A DNA stretch of 64,000 nucleotides from Chloroflexota bacterium (GTDB lineage: Bacteria; Chloroflexota; Chloroflexia; Chloroflexales; Roseiflexaceae), in the NCBI GenBank assembly GCA_013388755.1, contig JACAEQ010000112.1:1-64000 (forward strand), given 5' to 3'. Positions 27,601-34,712 of the stretch are shown here, one piece after another. Numbering within the stretch: position 1 is the stretch's first letter; each line of letters begins with the position of its first letter. The translations under genes and the position numbers were made by a program. A model generated the notes under the pieces. The model saw only the letters and a program-made list of their open reading frames with translations, made no database searches and had not been told where the DNA came from.

Positions 27601-27911
27601 CCGAGACGTTCAGTGAAGCGTACCGCCGCCAGGGTCTGGGTGCGGTCGTCGGGCGGCCCACGGGCGGCGCGGTGATTGGCACGTTCAACCGGCGCCTGAT
27701 TGATGGTTCGTATTTCAGGTTGCCGCAGTTACGGGTAACAACGCCTGAGGGTGAAGAGCTGGAAGGATATGGGCGCCCGGTTGATATTGATGTGCGCCTT
27801 GGCCTGGGCGAATGGATGCGGGGCCGCGACGCGCAACTTGAGGCGGCGGTACGCGTATTGCTGGCTACGATTGATGGCGCGTCAAAGGCGCAACAGAATG
27901 GAGCCGCCTGA
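24627..27911 (+). CDS. Tricorn-like protease (beta-propeller, PDZ, S41 core), divergent copy
   Basis: 1094 residues. The N-terminal 600 or so are two TolB/WD40-like beta-propellers with repeated SPDG and WSPD motifs. A helical C1 region (QIFEECWRLLRDYFYDP), a PDZ domain (RVVPDSPAALAGNGAIQPGNRVLALNG) and an S41 tail-protease core follow. Histidine in GELRASHLGAY matches tricorn His746 and the serine in NELSLSNTE matches Ser965. The tricorn Glu1023 region (VEPDIEV in the paralogue at 46347) reads RPVDIDV here, so that glutamate appears replaced. It is probably a cytosolic oligopeptide-degrading protease with altered specificity. GAGGA precedes the ATG. Its stop overlaps the galM start by one base. 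Confidence 0.9.
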   Translation: MTDDRRRARPYFRTPSVSPLGDRIAFVYAGDIWLVAATGGRAERLTAHPANHSAPRWSPDGAALAYTSNRAGQGDVYVLPLDGGEVRRLTFHESLNSAECWSPDGTAIYFSSPRERQGTAIYRVATTGGTPVRWVAQPYERLGAATVSPCGRWLAFSLMRDPWWRRGPNPYGGAEVWLVSNEPGADDFRRLSDAPGLNCYPLWTPDGQALYFVSDRDGCENLWIMARDGGNAERVTSFIDERLFWPSISADGAIIAFERDFSIWTFDVAAGEAAPLPIAVRQDVKQTPVRVQTYTRDLSELALSPDGKKIAFVVRGKVFADFADKESEREQRQGLAFRISQTPFRDGEISWTPDSRSLVYVSDRHGDEEVYRYDFVTRAEQRLTDAPGRKSAPCSSPDGRWLAYARGDDEIRLIDVASGADRPFVRARFLFGASFAWSPDSCWLAFCAQDERFFSNLYVQHIDEQRPHQISFLSNLQAAGPIWAPNGSFILFTTGQYRAESQIVRIDLRPQPPVFREAEFDRLFEPRNGEARSGRGEMRTGAMARAGSLSVEADRDPVFPLPAIEPDEPPDVAPVRIDDEPLPARSALATTSVTIVFSGIERRLRLLTPLQMDATALCISPDSRDLICSAMVAGRQNLWSLPLDEPRAELGPRQLTSTTGAKSHASFAPDGKSVYFLDGGTVAVRKFPRGEQAALPVTAEVMIDFAEEKRQIFEECWRLLRDYFYDPTFRGLDWPTVRQHYAPLVAGAQTVSELYLILNLMAGELRASHLGAYAGGSSTGQDGYTGLIFDPVEYMRSGTLRVARVVPDSPAALAGNGAIQPGNRVLALNGTAPGREVSLDALLQRTAGRRVTLRVAGADGEPRDVELRPVSADQYEWLCYRAWVLENEELVHRISGGRLGYVHVRKMSYDAYQQFLADLDVETHSKAGVVVDVRFNSGGHTATFILDVLARRSVLTSAFRDRSAADSSHIFGNRVLNKPTVLVTNELSLSNTETFSEAYRRQGLGAVVGRPTGGAVIGTFNRRLIDGSYFRLPQLRVTTPEGEELEGYGRPVDIDVRLGLGEWMRGRDAQLEAAVRVLLATIDGASKAQQNGAA

Positions 27912-28963
27912 TGAGCATCGTTCGTGAATCCTTTGGGGCTGCTGGCGGTGAGACGGTTGAGTTGTATACATTGCGCGGCGCCAGCGGGATTGAGGCGCGG
28001 GTCATGACCTATGGCGGGACGTTGATATCCCTGCGCGCGCCGGATCGCACCGGGCGTCAGGGCGACATCGTGCTCGGTTTCGATACGCTGGAGCCGTACC
28101 TGGGCAACCAGCCGTATCTCGGCTCGCTGATAGGGCGCTACGCCAACCGCATTGCCTTCGGGCGTTTCAGTCTGGCTGGAACGGTCTACCAGCTGGCGTG
28201 CAATGATGGGCCTCACCATCTCCATGGTGGCAGGGTCGGTTTCGATAAGGTGATCTGGCAGGCACAGGAACGACCCGACGCGCGAGAGCCGGCGCTGGAG
28301 TTGCGCTACGTGAGCCGTGATGGTGAGGAAGGCTACCCGGGGAACCTGGCGGTGACCGTGACGTATACCCTGACCGGCGACGGCGCCTTGCGGCTCGATT
28401 ACCAGGCAACGACCGATTGGGAAACCGTGGTCAACCTGACAAATCATGCGTATGTTAACCTGGCCGGTGGCGGCGATATTCTGGGGCATGAGGTGCAACT
28501 CTTTGCGGGGCGCTTTCTGCCGATTGATGCGACGCTGATACCTACTGGCGAGTTTCGCCCGGTAGGTGGTACGGTGATGGACTTTACCACGCCGACGGCG
28601 ATCGGGGCGCGCATGTTCGCCGACGACGAACAGATCCGTTGTGGTCACGGGGGGTATGACCACACCTGGGTGATTGATGGCCCGGCGCATACACTCCGCC
28701 TCGCAGCGCGCGTCTACGATCCGGTGAGTGGTCGTGTGCTGGAGGTGTTGACGACACAGCCCGGCATGCATCTGTACACCGGCAACTTCCTTGATGGGAC
28801 ATTGACCGGTCGCGGCGGTCATCTCTATGCCAGGCACGCCGCGCTCTGCCTCGAAACGCAGCATTTCCCCGATTCGCCGAACCAGCCGGCCTTTCCTTCC
28901 ACCGTCGTGCGCCCCGGAACGATCTACCGCGAGACGACTCTGTTTCGCCTGTCGGTGCGCTAA
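27911..28963 (+). CDS. galM: Aldose 1-epimerase (galactose mutarotase)
   Basis: 350 residues. It interconverts alpha and beta anomers of galactose and glucose. Family motifs include GRYANRIAFGRF, NDGPHHLHGG (substrate-binding His), TNHAYVNLAG (catalytic His) and CLETQHFPDSPNQPAFPS (catalytic Glu). The length is typical. The ATG shares its A with the TGA stop of the tricorn-like gene (TGATG), so translation is coupled to a protease, an unexpected partner. No other gal genes are present. A MITE-like repeat begins three bases after its stop. Confidence 0.95.
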   Translation: MSIVRESFGAAGGETVELYTLRGASGIEARVMTYGGTLISLRAPDRTGRQGDIVLGFDTLEPYLGNQPYLGSLIGRYANRIAFGRFSLAGTVYQLACNDGPHHLHGGRVGFDKVIWQAQERPDAREPALELRYVSRDGEEGYPGNLAVTVTYTLTGDGALRLDYQATTDWETVVNLTNHAYVNLAGGGDILGHEVQLFAGRFLPIDATLIPTGEFRPVGGTVMDFTTPTAIGARMFADDEQIRCGHGGYDHTWVIDGPAHTLRLAARVYDPVSGRVLEVLTTQPGMHLYTGNFLDGTLTGRGGHLYARHAALCLETQHFPDSPNQPAFPSTVVRPGTIYRETTLFRLSVR

Positions 28964-28965
28964 GT

Positions 28966-29093
28966 GCCTCTCCGAGAACCCATGGGCATGCTGTCATTGG
29001 GAGGAGCGCCAGCGACGAAGCAATCGACCGGTGCGAGACGAGATTGCTTCGCTTCACTCGCAATGACAGTGACCATCTGGTTTTCGGAGAGGC
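28966..29093 (+). repeat. MITE-like element, copy 1, with 15-bp terminal inverted repeats
   Basis: The ends are GCCTCTCCGAGAACC and GGTTTTCGGAGAGGC (one mismatch). The interior contains CCATGGGCATGCTGTCATT, GCGACGAAGCAATC and its inverted counterpart GATTGCTTCG...CGCAATGACA. The near-identical copy at 50544-50670 has CCTATCCGAAAACC/GGTTTTCGGATAGG ends. It directly follows the galM stop. Confidence 0.88.
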
Positions 29094-29098
29094 TCTAA

Positions 29099-29180
29099 GA
29101 ACCTCTCCGAAGAACGGATGGTTGGATGTCATTCGACCGGTGCGAGACGAGATTGCTGCAGCCACGCTTCGCTCGCTGCC
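29099..29180 (+). repeat. Partial MITE-like element, copy 2 (right end missing)
   Basis: Starts GAACCTCTCCGAAGAAC, then TGTCATT, CGACCGGTGCGAGACGAGAT identical to the interior of copy 1, and ends GCAGCCACGCTTCGCTCGCTGCC. The right terminal repeat is absent. It lies in tandem six bases after copy 1, suggesting nested insertion or duplication. Confidence 0.75.
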
Positions 29181-29338
29181 AGATGAAACATGAGTCAGTC
29201 ATAAACGGCAAAACCATGGTACTATACAGGTACACCGACCCACGATAGTATCGGTTCTGCCGCGAGATCGATCTCGTTGTGACGGCGTCCACGTTTCGAC
29301 GCTGTTGGCAGGATGTCCGCGTAGACAGGAGGCTGATC

Positions 29339-29536
29339 ATGGAAACGCTGACTTCCACCGAGCAAGAGATCCTCGATGGCCTCTTCGTCAAATCGCAGCT
29401 GCCAGGGTACGATCCGGCGCTCGACACGACGGATGAGGAGCGCCGGATTGCGGCGAAGTACATTGTGATCTGCTTGCGCCAGCTTGCCGCGCTGGGCGTG
29501 CGTTCACAGATTGTTGTCGCACACGCCGACGAGTAG
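29339..29536 (+). CDS. Small acidic protein of unknown function
   Basis: 65 residues from ATG 29339 (METLTSTEQEILDGLF), with CAGGAGG seven bases upstream. A frame extending to 29279 is less likely. The protein is mostly helical with TDEERRIAAKYIVICLRQLAALG and no membrane segment or signal. I do not recognise the family. A TACTAT box preceded by TGG at 29218-29225 could be its promoter. It precedes a larger unknown protein gene by about 12-60 bases, depending on that start, so the pair may be co-transcribed. Confidence 0.6.
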   Translation: METLTSTEQEILDGLFVKSQLPGYDPALDTTDEERRIAAKYIVICLRQLAALGVRSQIVVAHADE

Positions 29537-29548
29537 CGCTTCAGGGCG

Positions 29549-30595
29549 GTGCCTGGTACCAGTCACTGCCTGCCCTGGGGCGCCGTGTATCGTGATATGC
29601 TCGACTTCTTGCGGCGTCTGCTGGGCATTGCGCCAGTGGCAACCAGCAGGGCCGGTCCGGCACCAGTGCGTGTGCAGGCGCCCTCGCTCGAACCGGTCGC
29701 GCCACGCGTCCTCATGATTGTCCACAATCCGCCGGTCGCTTCCGAGGGTGGTCGTCGTCTGACCGAGATCTTCGGCTGGAACGATCCATTGCGTCTGGCC
29801 TTGCAGTACGCCGCCGACCTGGAGCATGCCAGTGGCGGTTACCTGCGCTATCGTATCGTCGAACGGATTGACGCCGACTGGTTCCCGCCAAAGATTGATG
29901 GCTTCCGCTACAGTGGTGAGAGTTATGTTGCGGCATGGCGCGCGCGCCGGATGCATGAACCGGATCGGATAGACTACGAGGCGCAGGTGGCAGCGTTCGA
30001 CCTGCTTGGTCGCTACGATCGCGGCGAGATTGACGAAGTCTGGTTCTTCGCGTTCCCCTACGCCGGCGACTATGAATCGACAATGGTCGGGCGTGGCGCA
30101 TTCTGGTGCAATTCGCCGCCGGTGCCGAATACGGGCTGGTGCAGCGGACGCTTTGTGATGATGTGCTTCAATTATGAGCGCGATGTTGACTGTATGCTGG
30201 AAAACTTCGGTCATCGGGTCGAGTCGATCATCAGTCGTGTGTTCGCAAACCACGCGCCGGAACAGAATCTGTGGGAGCTGTTTACGCGCCACGACCGGAC
30301 ACATCCTGGCCGGGCGCAGTGTGGTAATGTGCATTTTGCGCCCAACTCTGAGCGCGACTACGACTGGGGTAATCCGCGGCCTGTCCTGAGTTACTGTGAC
30401 GACTGGTTGACCTTCCCTGACGTGCCCGGTCATGCGCGCATGGTTGATTGCCGTGAGTGGGGTGGCGGCGACATGCGCCTGCACCATCTGTGGTGGCTCA
30501 GCCACCTGCCGAAAGTGGGTGGCGAAACGTTCGGGGTGAGCAACAACTGGTGGTCGTATGTCGTCAATCCAATGCTGGTGTCAGTTGATGAGTGA
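29549..30595 (+). CDS. Conserved-looking protein of unknown function, rich in Trp, Cys and His
   Basis: 348 residues from a GTG at 29549; ATG 29597 (MLDFLRRLLG) is an alternative start and neither has a strong ribosome-binding site. After a short hydrophobic or amphipathic N-terminus the body has striking motifs: YSGESYVAAWRARRMHEPD, IDEVWFFAFPYAGDYESTMVG, GAFWCNSPPVPNTGWCSGRF, CFNYERDVDCMLENFGHR and MRLHHLWWLSHLPKV. The density of invariant-type residues (W, C, H, D, E) suggests an enzyme, possibly a secreted hydrolase or metal-dependent protein, but I assign no activity. It overlaps the GTG alternative start of the downstream protease gene. Confidence 0.7.
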   Translation: MPGTSHCLPWGAVYRDMLDFLRRLLGIAPVATSRAGPAPVRVQAPSLEPVAPRVLMIVHNPPVASEGGRRLTEIFGWNDPLRLALQYAADLEHASGGYLRYRIVERIDADWFPPKIDGFRYSGESYVAAWRARRMHEPDRIDYEAQVAAFDLLGRYDRGEIDEVWFFAFPYAGDYESTMVGRGAFWCNSPPVPNTGWCSGRFVMMCFNYERDVDCMLENFGHRVESIISRVFANHAPEQNLWELFTRHDRTHPGRAQCGNVHFAPNSERDYDWGNPRPVLSYCDDWLTFPDVPGHARMVDCREWGGGDMRLHHLWWLSHLPKVGGETFGVSNNWWSYVVNPMLVSVDE

Positions 30596-30621
30596 AGATT
30601 GCAGAAAGAGAGCAGAGAGGC

Positions 30622-31776
30622 ATGGGATGGTCATTTCCGGTTGCACGGGTTGCAGGAATTGATATCAAGATCCATATTACGTTCTTTTTGATCGTCATCC
30701 TTGGTGCGATTGGCGGGGGAACGGTGTATGGCGCTGCGGGCGCCGTATTCGGCGCAGTGCTGGTGCTCTTGCTGTTTCTGTGCGTGACCTTGCATGAACT
30801 GGGGCACGGTATTGCGGCGCGAGCATTTGGTATTCCGGTGCGCGAAATCATCCTGCTGCCGCTGGGGGGCCTGGCATTGCTTGGCCGTAATCCGTCGAAG
30901 GCATGGCACGAACTGGTGATTGCCGCAGCCGGCCCGCTGGTCAATGTACTGATCGCCGGTATGCTGTTGCTCGTGACCGGAACGGCGCTGGCGTTCGGCG
31001 TGTTTGACATGGATGCCCTGCAAATGGAGGCCGGGGCGTTTCCCGCGCCATCGCTCCAGGGGTTGCTGGTGTGGCTGCTCCAGGCCAATATCATGCTGGT
31101 GCTGTTCAATCTGATCCCGGCCTTTCCGCTCGACGGCGGCCGGATCTTCCGTGCCACACTGGCCATGCTGATTGGCCAGCGGCGCGCGACGCGTATCGCC
31201 ACGCTGCTTGGCCAGGGTATTGCGATCCTGCTCGGTATCTTCGGCATTGTGAGTGGCAACTTCCTGCTGGCGCTGGTTGCTGTGTTCATCTTCCTTGGAG
31301 CCGGCCAGGAGAATGCCGAGGGCCAGGCACGCACCATGCTGGTGACCATGCGCGTTGGCGATGCCTACAATCGTCACGCGCTCACCCTGCAGATCGGCGA
31401 CCGCGTCAGCAAAGTGGTGGATTACATTCTCACGAGTTACCAGCCGGATTTCGCCGTCATGCAGGGTGGCCGCCCGATCGGTATCGTGACGCGCGATGAT
31501 GTGCTGCGCGCGCTGGCGTCTGACCCGCGCGACCTGTATGTGACCGGCGTCATGCAGCGTGACATTGTGCAGGTGCCGTCATCGGCGACGCTGGATGAAG
31601 TTCGCCAGTTGATGAACGAGCGTAGTACGCGGGTGGTGGCCGTGTATGAGGGCGATGTCTACCTTGGCCTGGTCAGTATTGAGGATATCGCCGAGGCATA
31701 TGCGGTGCTGGCGTTCTTGCAGCGCCAGCAGGAGGCGCGCCGCATGGTTGAAAAAGCATCGCCCGGTGAGCCGTGA
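30622..31776 (+). CDS. Site-2 protease (M50) with paired CBS domains
   Basis: 384 residues from ATG 30622 (MGWSFPVARVAGIDIKIH), with AGAGAGG just upstream; a GTG at 30592 is the alternative. It is an intramembrane zinc metalloprotease with HELGH at residues 58-62 in the second helix and the second metal ligand in FPLDGGRIFRATLA. Five or six membrane helices are visible, followed by a soluble C-terminal pair of CBS domains (about residues 235-370; YQPDFAVMQGGRPIGIVTRDDVL and VVAVYEGDVYLGLVSIEDI). CBS pairs usually bind adenine nucleotides and regulate the protease. Substrates, typically membrane-bound anti-sigma factors, are not identifiable nearby. Confidence 0.93.
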   Translation: MGWSFPVARVAGIDIKIHITFFLIVILGAIGGGTVYGAAGAVFGAVLVLLLFLCVTLHELGHGIAARAFGIPVREIILLPLGGLALLGRNPSKAWHELVIAAAGPLVNVLIAGMLLLVTGTALAFGVFDMDALQMEAGAFPAPSLQGLLVWLLQANIMLVLFNLIPAFPLDGGRIFRATLAMLIGQRRATRIATLLGQGIAILLGIFGIVSGNFLLALVAVFIFLGAGQENAEGQARTMLVTMRVGDAYNRHALTLQIGDRVSKVVDYILTSYQPDFAVMQGGRPIGIVTRDDVLRALASDPRDLYVTGVMQRDIVQVPSSATLDEVRQLMNERSTRVVAVYEGDVYLGLVSIEDIAEAYAVLAFLQRQQEARRMVEKASPGEP

Positions 31777-31864
31777 TGCACCCGGGCACGGAATCGATTC
31801 TGCCAGAGGCACGATGAGCCGGTATGCGTGTCGTCTGCGAGACGATCACGTACTACCAGTCAAT

Positions 31865-33184
31865 TCAGGCACGGTTACGCGTGCGATGCAGCGCCTCCAG
31901 CGCGGCGCGCAGGCTGCTCTGGGCGGATAACTGTGCCAGGTTGACGCCGAGTTGCACAATGGTCTGCGCCACCTCGGGCGACATGCCGGCCAGTGTCACC
32001 CGCGCGCCCAGCAGGTTGGCCGCCTGTGCCGTTTGCACCAGATGATTGGCGACGCCGGTATCTATCACGGCAATGCCGGTAATGTCAATGATCACTGCGT
32101 CGGCATGATAATCGCTAATCGCCTGAAGGATGGTCTGCGTCATCTGGGTGGCGCGGACGCTGTCAATGGCGCCGATCAGCGGGACGATCAGGGTGCGATC
32201 ATCAATCGGAATGATCGGCGTCGAAAGCTCGCGAATGGTTGACTGCTGCGCGGCGATGATTTCGTCCTGGAGTTGCTGGCGCTGGGTGTTGCTCTCCACC
32301 AGGTCGTGCATGATGCCAGGGAGCAGGTCGAGCGCCTTGAGCGCGGCCTCCGTGACGTTCTCGCGGGTGATCAGTGTGCCGGGTGTATAGACGTGACGCT
32401 CGCTCGCTTCGCCGCGCAGGGCGCGTAGGGCAAGGTCAATCGCCACACTCCCGATCTGCAGCGGCTCCTGATCAACCGTGGCGAGCAGGCGCCCGGCGTG
32501 GATGGCGCGAAATGCCTCGGGCAGGCCGTCGTACCCGACGACGGTGATCCGGTCTGATAACCCGGCCGCTTCAAGGGCGTCAATCACGCCAAGCGCCATG
32601 GCATCGTTGGCGGCGAATATGGCATCAATCGTGTCGCCGCCGTGCAGAAACCTGGCAGTGCACATCCGGCCACCCTCACGCGTCCAGTCGCCGATAGCCG
32701 TTCCTACAATACGTATGCCCGGCCAGCGCTGCAACGTGTCGATCATCAGATCGACACGCCGGTTCTGCGGCCCGGCAATCAGCGCCATGCGAAACCGGTC
32801 GCCCAGGTGTTCCACGAGGAGTTCGGCGAGTCGCAGCAGTCCGTGGTGTTCATCGGAGCGCACCGTTGTACTGACGTATCCTTCCAGAATACCGCCGTCA
32901 ACTTCGATTACCGGCACACGGGCAGCGCGCGCCAGTTCCAGGTAGGCGGCGAAACTGCGCGTTTCGTGGGCCGGCCCGACGAGCAATGCGTTCACACGTC
33001 GCCGGAGCAGATCGGAGATCATGTCGGCCTGGACCTCAACGCTGCCGGCGGCGTAATCGAGTAATACGACTCCATGGTCGGTGGCGCGTAAACGCGCACC
33101 ATGGCGCAGGATTGACCAGAAGGTGAACCGCGGGTCGTTCAGTACGCAGCCGATCGTCGGCTTGGCGCTGGATGTCACGATCAC
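31865..33184 (-). CDS. Sugar-binding-type sensor fused to a STAS domain
   Basis: 439 residues from GTG 33184, chosen because GGAG lies five bases upstream; a frame to 33436 adds non-conserved sequence. Residues 1-275 form a type-1 periplasmic-binding fold as in LacI/RbsB (TIGCVLNDPRFTFWSILRHG, DAIFAANDAMALGVIDALEAAG, ITVVGYDGLPEA), without helix-turn-helix, signal peptide or membrane helix, so it should be cytosolic. A helical linker (about 295-325) leads to an RsbR/SpoIIAA-like STAS domain: TLIVPLIGAIDSVRATQMTQ, ADAVIIDITGIAVIDTGVANHL. In that family the D-(T/S)-G position is a phosphorylation site. The likely role is partner-switching or stressosome-like signalling in response to a small ligand. 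Confidence 0.87.
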   Translation of the reverse strand: MIVTSSAKPTIGCVLNDPRFTFWSILRHGARLRATDHGVVLLDYAAGSVEVQADMISDLLRRRVNALLVGPAHETRSFAAYLELARAARVPVIEVDGGILEGYVSTTVRSDEHHGLLRLAELLVEHLGDRFRMALIAGPQNRRVDLMIDTLQRWPGIRIVGTAIGDWTREGGRMCTARFLHGGDTIDAIFAANDAMALGVIDALEAAGLSDRITVVGYDGLPEAFRAIHAGRLLATVDQEPLQIGSVAIDLALRALRGEASERHVYTPGTLITRENVTEAALKALDLLPGIMHDLVESNTQRQQLQDEIIAAQQSTIRELSTPIIPIDDRTLIVPLIGAIDSVRATQMTQTILQAISDYHADAVIIDITGIAVIDTGVANHLVQTAQAANLLGARVTLAGMSPEVAQTIVQLGVNLAQLSAQSSLRAALEALHRTRNRA

Positions 33185-33281
33185 TTCTCCATCCTCGTCA
33201 GAACCTACTGTCGCTGTGGCCGCCTGGTGTCGTGAAGCGCTGTAGATACTGTGTGTCGCGCGGCCAGTGATGACACCCATC

Positions 33282-33851
33282 TTATGGTGGGGGCGAGAGC
33301 AGGGTTGCGGAGGCCCAGCCCTCGGTGCCGGAAGCAACGCCTTCGCCGGCGCGATTGGCAGCAGGCTGGACAACACGGATGCGAAGCCAGAGTTGCCCGC
33401 CAACCGTGCGCCGTTCCAGAAACGTGATCGTGTCACCTGGATAGATCAGGCCGACCACCGTTTCCGGCGCGATGCGCGGCTCCGAGCGCAGATTACCGCC
33501 ATTCACAACCTGGCCGCTACCGATGCCCGGTTCGGGCGTGCCAGTGGGATTGGCGGCCGCCTCGGCGGTTGCTGTGCGCATGGCGAAGCGGGTGGCGGTG
33601 CGCAGGGCCTCAGCCGTCTGAACGGCAGCGGCGGTGCTGGTAAGCTGCGGCGCAACCGTCCCGCTGAAGGCGGTGGCCGTGGCGACCAGGCTTTCTGTCT
33701 GTTGCTGGCGATAGCTGAGCGCGAACGCCCCGCCACCGACAAGCACCGCGATCAGGGTCGCGGCCAGCAGCAGATTGAACAGCGCGCGCAGTGGGCCGCC
33801 GCGCCTGGGAGCGTTCGGCGCGAAGAGGCGATCCCAATCGCCAGGGTTCAT
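33282..33851 (-). CDS. Membrane-anchored bacterial SH3-domain protein
   Basis: 189 residues from ATG 33851 (MNPGDWDRLFAP); a TTG at 33863 is an alternative start. A short cytoplasmic segment, one membrane helix (LRALFNLLLAATLIAVLVGGGAFAL), a Thr/Ala-rich stalk (about 45-110) and a C-terminal SH3b domain (NGGNLRSEPRIAPETVVGLI, GDTITFLER, WLRIRV, GTEGWASATLL). SH3b domains outside the membrane often bind peptidoglycan. It is probably an envelope protein; the partner is unknown. Confidence 0.8.
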   Translation of the reverse strand: MNPGDWDRLFAPNAPRRGGPLRALFNLLLAATLIAVLVGGGAFALSYRQQQTESLVATATAFSGTVAPQLTSTAAAVQTAEALRTATRFAMRTATAEAAANPTGTPEPGIGSGQVVNGGNLRSEPRIAPETVVGLIYPGDTITFLERRTVGGQLWLRIRVVQPAANRAGEGVASGTEGWASATLLSPPP

Positions 33852-33908
33852 GTTGCTCGACAAACGCCATCCTCCGCAGTGTGCTCAGCCGCCACGCAGT
33901 ATAGCATA

Positions 33909-34712
33909 TCAGGCATATTCGCCAAACGTGTGCGGGTTGACCAGGCGGTACCCGACGCCGCGCACATTGACGATATATGCGGGATCGATCTTGCGCCGCA
34001 AGTTGTGCACATGGGTCTTGATCAATTGATGCGATTCATCATCGTTCAACGCATGGGCATTGGCATACGTGCGGCAGGCAATGTCGTGAAATGACAACGT
34101 CATCTCTTTCGCTTCAGCCAGGCAGCACAACAGGTCGTATTCAGTCGGCGTCAGTTGCACGATCCTGCCTTTGAAGGTGACCTGGTTGCTCAACCGGTCG
34201 ATCGATAGTTCGCCGACACGGAGGTACCGCGCCTGCGGCAGAATGACATCGCTTCCCTGAAGCTGTGCCAGTTCGTACGTTATCTCATCGAGCATCATGT
34301 TACGCAGTGCCAGGTCGCGCCGGCGTTGCAGCGCGCCTGCAATGGCGCGCAGCAGTTCGCCGGGTTTGCATGGCTTGAGCAGGTAGTCATAAACACCGGC
34401 GCGCAGCGCCGCCAGAGCAGTTTCCAGCGTACCGCGGCCGGTGAGCAACACAACTTCGGGCGGATCGGCACAGTCGCGCGCGCTGCGCAACACTTCTATG
34501 CCATCAGTTGCACGTAGCGCCAGATCGGTCAGCACAACATCATAGGCATGATTGTCGCTCTGTAACAGCCGACATGCCGACTCGCCGTCAGAGACGGACG
34601 TGACGCAGTAACCGGCATCCTCGAGGATCTGCTGCCATGATACGCGCGCGGCATAATCGTCTTCTACCAGCAGGATGCGGGCTTGTGTGAAATTGCCGGG
34701 CTGCATGGTCAT
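33909..34712 (-). CDS. Two-component response regulator, winged-helix output
   Basis: 267 residues. A receiver (about 12-125) has the acidic pocket VEDD, phosphoacceptor Asp in DVVLTDLALRATDG and Lys in DYLLKPCKPG. The C-terminus is an OmpR/PhoB-type winged helix (LTPTEYDLLCCLAEA, KTHVHNLRRKIDPAYIVNVRGVGYRLV). A helical linker of about 35 residues and a short beta segment separate them. Its ATG overlaps the stop of the upstream PAS kinase by four bases (ATGA), which pairs the two. A paralogue lies at 52238-53032. Confidence 0.93.
   Translation of the reverse strand: MTMQPGNFTQARILLVEDDYAARVSWQQILEDAGYCVTSVSDGESACRLLQSDNHAYDVVLTDLALRATDGIEVLRSARDCADPPEVVLLTGRGTLETALAALRAGVYDYLLKPCKPGELLRAIAGALQRRRDLALRNMMLDEITYELAQLQGSDVILPQARYLRVGELSIDRLSNQVTFKGRIVQLTPTEYDLLCCLAEAKEMTLSFHDIACRTYANAHALNDDESHQLIKTHVHNLRRKIDPAYIVNVRGVGYRLVNPHTFGEYA

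Noticed and set aside
27359-28864. 501-residue minus-strand frame across the tricorn-galM junction
   Set aside because: Antisense to galM and the protease core, with no family motif.
31865-33436. LacI-type repressor with a DNA-binding N-terminus
   Set aside because: The sequence upstream of 33184 has no helix-turn-helix; it is Pro/Arg-rich and lacks LacI motifs.
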